From contig NC_041786.1 of NCBI RefSeq assembly GCF_900090045.1, positions 627,501 to 682,500 on the forward strand: a DNA stretch of 55,000 bases, read 5' to 3'. Positions 44,022-53,805 of this stretch are shown piece by piece. The position numbers and the translations under genes are program-made. The notes beneath the pieces are model-generated. The model was not told the origin of the DNA and did no database searches. It was given only the letters and a program-made list of their open reading frames with translations. Each line of letters opens with the position of its first letter. The stretch's first letter is position 1. The stretch comes from Plasmodium malariae. Lineage: Eukaryota > Apicomplexa > Aconoidasida > Haemosporida > Plasmodiidae.

Positions 44022-44226
44022 GGTGCAGAAAAGGGGTGCTCCCCACTTATAGGGGAAGACCTATTTACCCAGAATTTCAAGTGCTACTAATTGAAACTAA
44101 TTACAACAAATTGTAGCTAACCGCAGATAACTACGACTAACCATGACTAATCGCTTCCATTCGCTTCTATTCTCTTCTAGTCGCTGCTATTCGCCGTTAT
44201 TCAAGCTAACCATTGCTAGGCTACAG

Positions 44227-46581
44227 CTAAACCTGGTGGGTCCTCTTAAAAATGTAATGATTGACGGGCGCTAAAGTCATGCCTTGTTCTAATACGAAAT
44301 AAGAAAATATAGGATCCGTATCCAGATGATAATTAAATTTTTTTAGAAAAATATTCAAAGAATTTAAGACAAGCGAATTTGTGACAACATAGAGGGGAAG
44401 CTCACCCTTAAGCGAATTAGAAAAACGGTATTCCAAACATGCATAATTTATTTTTTCATATTGAAACTTAAATTGTTTTGTTTGATTAAGATTTTGTTGA
44501 TAATGGTGATGATGACCAAACCAATAAAATGATTCATCTGGTAGGATATATGGCTCTCTCATATTTATATAATGTATATCGTTTTTCTTATTAAACATGT
44601 TATAAAATAAATTCCCAAAATTATCATCATATATACGCTTCCTCCAATTATATAGGAACTCTCCATTTATTTTTTTAATATGTGGAGAACAGTCTAAAAA
44701 GCCAATTTTAAATTTTCTATGTATATGGGAATATAAAGGGGTATCATAACAATCTGTTATAAATATGGTAATATCTTCGTCCTTGTTTGTTTTTAAGTTT
44801 CTAAAATATGCCATTACTTTTTCGGGAGAACTATTATGAACAAGACAGAAAAAAAGGGTACATATTAAATGAAGAAAAAAGTTAAAATTAATGAGGAAAA
44901 AAAGGAATTTTTTTGTTCTTTGATTTTTTGCATCTTGTCCATTTTTTTCATTTTTCTCATCTTGTACATTTTTCTCACCTTCTACATTTTTCTCACCTTC
45001 TACATTTTTCTCACCTTCTACATTTTTCTCATCTTGTACATTTTTCTCATCTTGTCCATTTTTTTCATTTTTCTCATTTTTCCCACCTGTGTACACTTCC
45101 TTCTCGTCATTCTTCGCATCGCACGTAACTTTGTGCAAGGTCACACCGGTATGTGCACTTAAGAATGGGAGGTACCCTATAACCATTTTGTGCTCCTTGT
45201 GTTTACTAAAGGATAAAAATATTACTTCAACAAAAGTCGATATGTACACTACATAATCTATTCTTGAAAATGCTAAATGAAATAAATTTTTTTTTTTTTT
45301 TTTTTTATTTATCATATTTTTCCATATATCAACATAACCATAGAAAGTAAAAACAGTAAATAGTAAATAAATGGATGGTATTACACATAAAAAAAAAAAA
45401 AAAAAAGAATGTTTTCCAAAATAAATATTTTCTCCACTTAAAATATTAAATACAAAAAAGTTGTATGGCGATACTGTTATTTTACCATAATAATATGAAT
45501 CGATAACAATAATAATAATTAGTAATATAAACACATACAAACATCCTATAACTAAAACTTCCTTCCACTTTAGTATATTTTCACCATCCAGATGTTTTAT
45601 AAAATAAGATATATATATACACACCCAGAACAATGCCGCACTCGGTCTCATCATAATACAAAAGATACTAAAACTTAAACTCAGCAATAAATTTTGTATA
45701 TGAAGATATTTGCTTTTAGATAAACCTACCAATTTGTTATACTCTACTTGCTTAAAATTATTTTGTGTATCGTGTACATCTTTTGATGCGCAATGATATG
45801 TATAAGCATTATCGCCACTTCCACTCTTACATCCACCACTGCCGCTTCCCCTCGTACGATTTCTCCTTTTCAAACAGCCTATAGCTTGACCTTTTAAAGG
45901 GAAATCGAACACCCCCGTTGAACTAGTAACCACTGCTTGGTCATCTCCATTTTGACTACAATCATTTGGATAAAGTACACTTTTATTTCCATTTAGGGGA
46001 ACAGGGGCGTAATAATTTTTGGATAGATAATAAATCCCCCATATGTTGAATATACACTCAAATGAGTTAGATGACGTTCTACATATGGAATAGATGTGAA
46101 ACCAACAAAAAAAATAACAAGCTAAAATTGTATAAATGAGCTGATTATTAGTTTTACCCTTTTTTTCCTTTTCCCTATATAATCTGATATACCATAAAAA
46201 AATCAATTTCATAAAACCATAATCGCCAAAAGCTGCACATAACCCTTGAAAAATTTTAGGTACATATAAAACAAAGAATGGGGTATCTAACTCGGTAATT
46301 TTCAAAATATAAAATAATATAGCATATATGAAAGGATGAACAACAGATCTTAAGGATATACATGGTTCCCACTCCCAAGGCATATGCCCATAGCCAAATA
46401 CCCAATAATGTGAGATTTCTATTGATTGAGCATATTCATCAGGGAAAAAGGACGTTCGAACGAATAAACAATTAAATAATCGAAAAATTATAAAAAATAA
46501 GAGATACTTCCTTGGACGTAAAATTTTTCTTAAAATGGATTCGCTCCATTGTAGGAAGTCGCCATATATTATCCTTTGCAT
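44227..46581 (-). CDS. PIGB: GPI mannosyltransferase III (PIG-B/Gpi10-like)
   Basis: A polytopic ER enzyme that adds the third mannose from dolichol-phosphate mannose to the GPI core; GPI anchors carry most parasite surface proteins. I start at the first ATG (complement of 46579-46581; MQRIIYGDFLQWSESIL), giving 784 residues. The open frame extends 14 codons further but begins with GTG. GT22-family marks are clear: a luminal PDE in SFFPDEYAQSIEISHY, then FGYGHMPWEWEP and SLRSVVHPFIYAILF, followed by many hydrophobic segments. The C-terminal luminal part includes ITDCYDTPLYSHIH and FLDCSPHIK, typical of PIG-B. Two parasite inserts break the domain: a Gly/Ser/Arg stretch near 230-260 and an EKNVEGEKNVQDEKN repeat near 499-553. 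No intron is seen. Confidence 0.92.
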   Translation of the reverse strand: MQRIIYGDFLQWSESILRKILRPRKYLLFFIIFRLFNCLFVRTSFFPDEYAQSIEISHYWVFGYGHMPWEWEPCISLRSVVHPFIYAILFYILKITELDTPFFVLYVPKIFQGLCAAFGDYGFMKLIFLWYIRLYREKEKKGKTNNQLIYTILACYFFCWFHIYSICRTSSNSFECIFNIWGIYYLSKNYYAPVPLNGNKSVLYPNDCSQNGDDQAVVTSSTGVFDFPLKGQAIGCLKRRNRTRGSGSGGCKSGSGDNAYTYHCASKDVHDTQNNFKQVEYNKLVGLSKSKYLHIQNLLLSLSFSIFCIMMRPSAALFWVCIYISYFIKHLDGENILKWKEVLVIGCLYVFILLIIIIVIDSYYYGKITVSPYNFFVFNILSGENIYFGKHSFFFFFLCVIPSIYLLFTVFTFYGYVDIWKNMINKKKKKKNLFHLAFSRIDYVVYISTFVEVIFLSFSKHKEHKMVIGYLPFLSAHTGVTLHKVTCDAKNDEKEVYTGGKNEKNEKNGQDEKNVQDEKNVEGEKNVEGEKNVEGEKNVQDEKNEKNGQDAKNQRTKKFLFFLINFNFFLHLICTLFFCLVHNSSPEKVMAYFRNLKTNKDEDITIFITDCYDTPLYSHIHRKFKIGFLDCSPHIKKINGEFLYNWRKRIYDDNFGNLFYNMFNKKNDIHYINMREPYILPDESFYWFGHHHHYQQNLNQTKQFKFQYEKINYACLEYRFSNSLKGELPLYVVTNSLVLNSLNIFLKKFNYHLDTDPIFSYFVLEQGMTLAPVNHYIFKRTHQV
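44930..45090 (-). repeat. In-frame 15-base repeat inside PIGB
   Basis: Coding repeat of five residues, EKNVE/EKNVQ, with GEKN and DEKN variants, about ten units. It sits in a loop between predicted membrane segments and keeps the frame, so the expansion is tolerated. Confidence 0.8.
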
Positions 46582-46757
46582 TTGAAAAGTAGAAAAAAGT
46601 AAAACGAAAAAAATTAAAAACACGTAAACAAATAAAAAAAAATAAAATAAAAAGGATAAAAAAAATAAAATTTAAAAAAAAAATATAAAAAAATAAAGTA
46701 TCGGTGTAATTTTTGCGTTTACATGTGTGCATGCATGAACACATGAATGTGCATATG

Positions 46758-46759
<2 letters not shown>

Positions 46760-46840
<81 letters not shown>
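46760..46840. repeat. (ACAT)n-(TA)n compound microsatellite
   Basis: Six ACAT units run into about 27 TA units, the longest pure (TA)n block in the window. It lies about 180-260 bases upstream of the PIGB start. Confidence 0.9.
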
Positions 46841-46844
<4 letters not shown>

Positions 46845-48054
46845 ATGTAAATGTATATATGTGAGGAGAAACTTTTAAAAATGACCTTAACTCTTTCCAG
46901 TTGCTGATCCGCTCCGTCTATTCATTCGTTCACTTGTTAGCTTACTCATACCCCTACACACGCAAATACTAATCCAAACGCACATAGTTGTTCTCTAGGT
47001 TCATTAACACCCGCTTATACTCTACGCACTACAATAGCTCTTTCCTTTAGTAGATGTTGCAAAGTTATATACTCAACTGGGAGCACATATACACATATAT
47101 ACATATATGTGCTTACTCCAATGAGACTAATTAATATTAATATTACTGCTTAACCGCAATAAGCTAAGAAAAAGTCATATGATACCACTTTGTTTTCACT
47201 TACATTCTTCTGTTTGCTCTTTTCTAAAAATCCTTAACACAAAGAAATTTATAAAAAAAAGCATGTCTTTATACAGTAGTGAACTACAAAAAAAAAAAAA
47301 AAAAAAAAAAAATAGAATGCGTTACTTCTTTATAGTTATTCGTAAATTGTTATCAATATCGTTAATATTGTTGCATGCGATTTTACATTTTACATATATC
47401 ACACTTCGCATTTATTTTATCATGTTCTCATTTCGACTGTTCTCGAGTGCTTACAATTTTAATAAAATACACATACTCATTTGGCTCTTATTACTTTATA
47501 CATACCTTTTTAATTTTAGTTTTTGTAAGTGAACATGCGCACAATATGGGACAAAACACAATGTTTTCACGGCTATGTAAATAAGCACAGTTGAATATGC
47601 ATAAATATGTACATACGTACATATATACATACCTGTGTATATACCTGTGTACATATCTTTTTATATACCTCCGTATATACCTATATACTTAATTGTGGAC
47701 ATACGTGTACTCATATTTGGCCCGTTTTAAGAAAAAACAAAATTTATTCATTTTAGTAGTTACAAAAAAAAAAAAAAGAAAAAATGGTAACGACAGAAAA
47801 TAAATTCTTCAAAAATAAAAAAATATTAATATAACATTAAAATTAAGCTACATATCAAAATATTTTAAATTATTAGAGTAAATTAATTAAAAATATATAT
47901 GTATCTGAATTTTGGCAAGAAAAAAAAAAATAGATAAAAAGTGAAGGAGTAACCAGCTGTAATGAAGTGTTTGTTAAGAAGTTACACCTATATGCCCCCG
48001 AATCAGTATATACAAATCTGTAAATATTTTTCCCCTATATGTATATATATGAAA

Positions 48055-48254
48055 GTATGTACTTATTTACGCAAGTATGTACCTATTTACACATGTATGT
48101 ACTTATTTACGCATGTATGTACTTATTTACACATGTATGTACTTATTTACACATGTATGTACTTATTTACGCATGTATGTACTTATTTACGCATGTATGT
48201 ACTTATTTACACATGTATGTACTTATTTACACATGTATGTACTTATTTACTTAT
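48055..48254. repeat. 20-bp tandem repeat, 10 copies
   Basis: The unit is TATGTACTTATTTACACATG with an A/G alternation (ACACATG or ACGCATG). All three + frames stay open through it, so three overlapping Tyr/Cys/Leu/Thr ORFs appear. None has a non-repeat domain worth calling a gene. Confidence 0.92.
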
Positions 48255-48855
48255 GTATGTGTAGGTACATTACCGCGGGGAGCAGTAAGAGTTAAAAAAG
48301 AAGGCCGCTTTCAATTTGATGAAATACATTTTATAAATCTGCATTATCCATACGTATATCATCTACTTATGATCCCCATTAATGTGATACTAAATATGAT
48401 AGCACATTTGAGGTTAGAGATGCACACAGTATTTATAGAAATATGTACGTGAGTTGGGTAAGAAGTATTCTTTTGCAATGTACTTGCAGACTGCACATTA
48501 TAACACCTTAATATAAATATATTATCTGCTAGTTTAAAATATATCACCCCTCCTCCCATGAATACTCATATAAATTATTATGTGTGTATAACCGAGCATA
48601 GACGTGTGAGACTGCGTACATGAGCAATGGTATATATGTACAAAGGATGCATCGAACACAACCACACATGCATGCGAGTAAAAGCAGGCCAATGAGAAGC
48701 TAATATTTCATAGTTCAAAAGTCAAAATCGTTACTACCACTATCCCCCTTCCTGTTCCCTCTCTATGATCAATAATAACAACCAAGTAAATGATAACCTG
48801 TTTTTCTTCTTCTCTATGAAGAGCGTTTTACTGTTCATTCGTATATGTTGACCTT

Positions 48856-50373
48856 TTAGAGAATTACCTTTTGTTTGCCTTGGTTTATACTGTTACACTT
48901 TTCACTATAGTAGTTATAATTCCTGTAAGACAATGGTTCAATAAATAAATTGTCTAGCATCTTATTTATTCCATCGATTACTTTACTACCTGTTTTTTGT
49001 GTTTTTGGAATTGGAATTCTACCAAAATTTCTTGGCAGGTTTCTATGTTTTTCTAAGGTAGTACTATCTAAAGCAGAATTTATTTTATCAAATAAATTAC
49101 TTCCTGTTTTTAACGTTGGTCTTTCTCCTCTTGAGTAATGAGGATCTGGATTGTAAAAAGGATGCAAATCATACATATTTGTGTCGTTGTGTCTTCTTAT
49201 TGATTTGTATGATGATTCCAACATAGCTATCATTATATTTACAATATCATCAAGATATGTTCCTACTGTTAAAGTGATTCTTTTGAATATATCAAATTTT
49301 TTCCCATTTTGATGATTTGATATATATTTGAAATTTGGTCCATTAAGTATATATTCATATTTTGGGTTAAACGATTCTTTCTTATTAAAGTTACATGCAT
49401 TCAATGCACAATGTATTCCTTTTTTCAAAAATGAATCATCCCTTGCATCCTTCATCATATAGTAAAGATGTGGGGGTATAGTTCTAAAATTATCATTATT
49501 TATAAAAGGATATTCATTTGAATAGCCTGAAAATGAAGGACTACTACATAAGGAATTCATATCATTATTATCAGATGGGAAATAGGGAGTTGTGGTACGT
49601 AAATATGTATCACTTTTGGAAGGAGGATATAAATCATAGGGAAATTGATAAGGATAATTCCCTTCTTCTATGTTTGAACACCTTGAATATAATGGTGATA
49701 ATGTATTTTCTGCGGAATATAGTTGTCTATTATTTCCTGAGGTGTAATAAAATGGTGCTCTGTTTACATTTTCATGATTATTTGAAAGTGCTTCCATATC
49801 TGCATGGTTATAATTGTATACATTTTCTGTATAGCCCCTCCTATTCCTCAAAGGGCAACTACTTCCATTGTGAATAGTGGTGTGTGCATTATAGTCATTT
49901 ACTGTTTCGTCAAGAATGCACGGATTTATCGTATTGTTCGGGTTAATTGTATTTATCGTATTTACCGTGTTGAATGTACTGAGAGAATTTCTCTGATTGT
50001 GATCGCGGATATTTCTATCAGGGATATATACAAAATTGTTATCAGACAAATTGTTCAAAAAAATATGATCATAATTTTTTGACCTTCCTGTGTTCTCGAT
50101 ATGTATTCCATTTGTTACTTTTGCCACACTTGCTGCACTTGTTACATTTTCGATATCAACGTTTCTAGTTATGTTTTTAGGTTCATTCAATATGCTTATG
50201 TCATTGTAACTACCATCATAAGCTACTTCATTTATTAAGTTATTCATAATCGATGAACGGCCTTTTTTAGGAATATAATGAATGCCCTCTTTCATTATAT
50301 CTGTATCTTTTGACAATTTTTTGTTAATTCGTTTTTCAGCAGAATTTATTTTTGAACTGTTGAAGTCATTCAT
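48856..50373 (-). CDS. Conserved Plasmodium protein, Asn-rich, unknown function
   Basis: A single-exon gene of 505 residues starting at the ATG complementing 50371-50373 (MNDFNSSKINSAEKRINKK). I cannot assign a function. The first 300 residues are Asn/Ser/Tyr-rich and probably disordered (TINTINPNNTINPC, RYSPLYSR-like segments). The C-terminal 150 residues look folded. KKFDIFKRITLTVGTYLDDI and VNIMIAMLESSYKSIRRH come first. Two copies of one motif follow: KTGSNLFDKINSALDS near 430 and KTGSKVIDGINKMLDN near 470. No signal peptide or membrane segment is seen. A structural or cytoskeletal role would be a guess. The long leader between 50,374 and about 50,560 is pyrimidine-rich on the + strand. 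Confidence 0.85.
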   Translation of the reverse strand: MNDFNSSKINSAEKRINKKLSKDTDIMKEGIHYIPKKGRSSIMNNLINEVAYDGSYNDISILNEPKNITRNVDIENVTSAASVAKVTNGIHIENTGRSKNYDHIFLNNLSDNNFVYIPDRNIRDHNQRNSLSTFNTVNTINTINPNNTINPCILDETVNDYNAHTTIHNGSSCPLRNRRGYTENVYNYNHADMEALSNNHENVNRAPFYYTSGNNRQLYSAENTLSPLYSRCSNIEEGNYPYQFPYDLYPPSKSDTYLRTTTPYFPSDNNDMNSLCSSPSFSGYSNEYPFINNDNFRTIPPHLYYMMKDARDDSFLKKGIHCALNACNFNKKESFNPKYEYILNGPNFKYISNHQNGKKFDIFKRITLTVGTYLDDIVNIMIAMLESSYKSIRRHNDTNMYDLHPFYNPDPHYSRGERPTLKTGSNLFDKINSALDSTTLEKHRNLPRNFGRIPIPKTQKTGSKVIDGINKMLDNLFIEPLSYRNYNYYSEKCNSINQGKQKVIL

Positions 50374-51566
50374 TTTTGTAAACTGTGATTTCTGCTTTTT
50401 TTTACATATAGCTTTTTTATTTTTTTTATATGTAGATTTTTTTTTTACATATAGCTTTTTTTTTTTTTTTTTTTTACCTGTCTTTAAGTGCTATCGCTTA
50501 AATATAAATAAATTGATGAGCGTGTATCAAGAACTATTGCGAACTATTACAAACTTTTAAAAGATAGAGGAAAAATATAACGGTAAAATAAGATAAAAAA
50601 GATATTTAAAATTTTTTCGATGAAAAGAAATGAAAAGGGAGCAAAAAATGGTAGCATAAAAGGGAAGTACAAAAGGGAGACGCAAAAGATTAGCGCAAAA
50701 ACGAAATAGATAAAATACAACAGTTATTGCTACACCTGTTATGTTATAATTTCATGTACATATTTTTCTTTACAACTTCATAACAATATATATCAAGGTC
50801 TATATTTAAAAATCGAATATAACAACTTGTAGAATCATAATAATTGCTTAACTTGTCTAAGTCAAAATTCGTACTTTTTTTTTTTTTTTTTTTTTCTTTT
50901 TTCACATTGCTCTTATTTTTTATTTCGCTTATATGTTACTTTTATTTATTACCATTTCGCTTTTCTTTTTTCTTTTTTCCTTTTTCTTTTTTCTTTTTTC
51001 TTTTTTCTTTTTTCCTTTTTCATTTTTGCTTTTTCATTTTTGCTTTTTCATTTTTCCTTTTTTTTTTTACCATTCTAGAAAATAACCTGTTTCGTTCAGG
51101 TGATTTTATTTATTTTAAGAAAAGAAGAAAAAAAAATGTGCACACCATATTATTACACACATGAACAGTTCATATTTTTTTTTTTTATTTGAAAAGTCTA
51201 CAACACTTTTTTTTAACTACTGCGCATTAGTAGTAGATTTATACAGCCATAACAAAAAAAAAAAAAAAAAAAAAAAAAAAATGCATATATGCACATGTCA
51301 TGTATTTGTATTTGCATATATATATGCAAATATTACATGTATATATTATCCTAACAATAATGGTAACAAAATTATATTTTTTTCTTTTTTTTTTTAACCA
51401 TTTGTTTAAACATATTCACTTTAAATGTAAGTGATAAAAAAGTTAAAAGGAAACCCGTTAAATACGTTTTAAAATATACAGCTGCAATTTCCACAGGCCT
51501 ATTTCATTTGTTTACACATTCACAAATAATACTTATAATACAAATATATATTTATACGAATGTGTA

Positions 51567-51604
<38 letters not shown>

Positions 51605-52432
51605 CATACATACTTATATATTTCTATTCGCTTAACATTTTTGTAAAAAGTGTAGACATAACCGCCCAACAAATTTAGCTAAAAAGTAAAAGGAATATAT
51701 CAACCAAAAAGCACATGCTAAAAAATTGTATATTATAGCTATTATTATATTTTTTTTTTCCTTTTTTTTTTAAATTCATTTGCCGAATATGTTATTATTC
51801 TTTATTTTATATATTTTTCTTTTTTTACGAATTTTCTCTTCATTAAAAAAGGTAATTATATATCATATATATTCTAAGTGCTTCACTTAACATGAACATA
51901 TTTCTACAATATCCCAAAATATATTAACGTATATTTAATAATAGCTATTAACTATTCGTAATATTATGAATAGAAAAAATTGCTAAATCGCATTGCGTTA
52001 TATCATATACAATAATGCCATATATCAACAATCTGCCATCCATAACAATTTAATAACATGTTGAATAGAATTTCATTTATTTTTACCATATTTTAAACCT
52101 GCTCTTATTCAATTATATCAGAAATATATATATACATATATATATATATATGTATATGTATATGTATATATATAATTAAAATGAGGTAAAATTTTCTTAT
52201 TTACACAACTTCAAGATGGCTGTTTTTTGGTAAATAATTCTTATTTTTTAATTAAAGTATGCAGTTTGAAAACTTTAAAAGTTATATACAATAAGCATTT
52301 TTGTGTTTAAAAATTAAAAAAAAAAAATAGTAATAATTAATAAATGTACATACACACACGTGCACGTATATATAAATATGCATACATCACAGAAAAATTG
52401 CCTTTCTATTTAAATAATGATCACCAACTAGC
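50374..52432. other. Intergenic region between eL18 and the Asn-rich gene
   Basis: Two kilobases of very simple sequence: CTTTTTTC pyrimidine units (50,960-51,065), a poly(dA) run near 51,255, a (TA)n run near 51,575 and another near 52,140. It should hold the Asn-rich gene's promoter and the eL18 3' UTR. The three + strand ORFs are poly-Phe/Lys artefacts. No gene. Confidence 0.55.
50950..51066. repeat. Pyrimidine tract (CTTTTTT)n and CATTTTTG units
   Basis: Imperfect 7- and 11-base units, CTTTTTT then CTTTTTCATTTTTG, all pyrimidine except scattered A and G. It lies upstream of the Asn-rich gene. Confidence 0.7.
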
Positions 52433-53805
52433 TCATTTCTTATAAGCTCTAGACTTTCTTCTTCCCCTCGCTTTTTCAAATTTTCTTCCTTTTGAACGAA
52501 CATATGGTCTAGCTTTAGATTTTGGTCTACCAGGTGCCTTGCCAAAATGCTTCTCAGCTGTTCTTGCCTTAGTTGGACCTCTTAACAGTATGCACTTTTT
52601 CCCCGTGGGGTATTTTAAGGCTAATTGATCAAAAGTTAGGCATTCTCCCCCTGCATCTACAATTCTCTTTCTAGCTGTCTCGGTAAATCTGAGTGCGCAT
52701 ACTTTTAACTTCCCACAGGTAAATAACCTTTTATCATCTAAAATGGTAAAATAAAAAAAAATTAAAATAAATAATAGCGTTGCTGCTTATTATGATAAAT
52801 AATGATAACAATAATACTGGTGCTAATTATAAAACTTCATAAATGCCTTTTGTGATATAATAATATAACAAATGGATACAAAAGGAACAAAAGTTATATA
52901 TTATATATATTTATTTATGAATATGATCAGAACGTTCTACCATCTCCATTAATTTTGTCAGAAGACCGTCGTGATTCGTAGAAACTTACTCATCATGTAT
53001 ATCCAATTGTGCATATAATTACGTATGTGTATATGTATGCACATAAGTGTATACGTATATATTGCATACACGTACGTATATATGTATGCACATAAGTGTA
53101 TATGTATATATTGCATACACATATGCGTATATGTATACCCGCACGTATACCTATATACAGTACGAAATGGCAAACGAACACTCCTTTTATAATCATCATT
53201 ACCTGTTATTGATCCAACAACAACCGCCACACAGTCCTGATGATTTTTCATATGGCGATGCAGTTTCGACAATGACAATGGGGGCCTAAAACGTTTAGGC
53301 ATAATAAGTCTTTTTGCAATTATTTTGTTAAAATTAGCATTCGTTCTTCTAGCTAAAAATCGATATAACTTAACTAACAATCTAAGATATGGGTTTTTTG
53401 AAACCAGCTTTTTTCTTCCATGTTTTTTTATTCTACCAACATTTTTCAGTGCGATACCCTATAAAAAAAAAGGAAAATCCGTTTTTTTTTTTTTGGTACA
53501 TTATTGAATATGAAAACTCATAAAGGGGGATCATAATAATAACGCTTCCGCATAGATATTTACGCACATGTATATGTACGTATACATATGTATATGTACA
53601 CACAGTGTACACATGTAAAATATATTCCTCTATTCGCATCCATAAATCGTGCATCGCCTTTGTTTCGTATCTTATAAATAACAGTTAATACATTTATAAA
53701 AAACCATTTTACATGTTATACACAATGAAAATTAATAAAACTCACACATATATAAAAAAAAATTATGTACTTAAAATTTTTAAAAGAATAATTTTCACTT
53801 ACCAT
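52433..53805 (-). CDS. RPL18: 60S ribosomal protein eL18
   Basis: Three exons on the minus strand: 53805-53803, 53458-53203 and 52737-52433, for 187 residues. The first coding exon is the start codon alone, followed directly by GTAAGT; exon 2 then begins [17 protein letters not shown], so the protein starts MGIALKN. eL18 is a structural protein of the large subunit. Family blocks are clear: [35 protein letters not shown] and VAVVVGSIT across the second junction into [19 protein letters not shown], then [38 protein letters not shown] and [20 protein letters not shown]. The length equals the usual 187-188 residues. Intron 2 (465 bases) holds CATACACATA microsatellites. I recall two L18 genes side by side at this P. 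falciparum locus; only one is inside the window. Confidence 0.95.

Larger units (their letters stand above)
42425..44226. other. Intergenic region 3' of PIGB, repeat-rich
   Basis: A 1.8 kb region packed with simple sequence: a 20-bp array (42,571-42,755), AAAGGCAAAATAAAGC units (42,935-43,075), poly(dA) and poly(dT) runs (43,278-43,306; 43,400; 43,707), an ATAAACG array near 43,935 and a 12-bp array (43,969-44,021). TAACTA/TCGCT-like words follow to 44,215. A Cys-rich micro-ORF at 43,594-43,850 is noted in findings. No confident gene. Confidence 0.5.
46582..48855. other. Intergenic region upstream of PIGB
   Basis: The gap between PIGB and the 3' end of the next minus-strand gene. It contains a pyrimidine/purine A-rich leader, a 55-base (TA)n run (46,786-46,840) after (ACAT)n, a poly(dA) run at 47,289 and a 20-bp array (48,055-48,254). 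A 69-codon membrane-type ORF at 47,375-47,584 is described in findings. No confident gene. Confidence 0.45.

Noticed and set aside
46582..46623. Fourteen extra hydrophobic residues at the start of PIGB
   Set aside because: The frame there begins with GTG; the first ATG is at 46,581.
48055..48254. Possible CRISPR-like array
   Set aside because: It is a head-to-tail tandem repeat with no spacers, in a eukaryotic nuclear genome.
47962..48452. Three overlapping + strand ORFs, up to 137 codons
   Set aside because: The 20-bp array is open in all three frames; the non-repeat ends are short and unlike any family.
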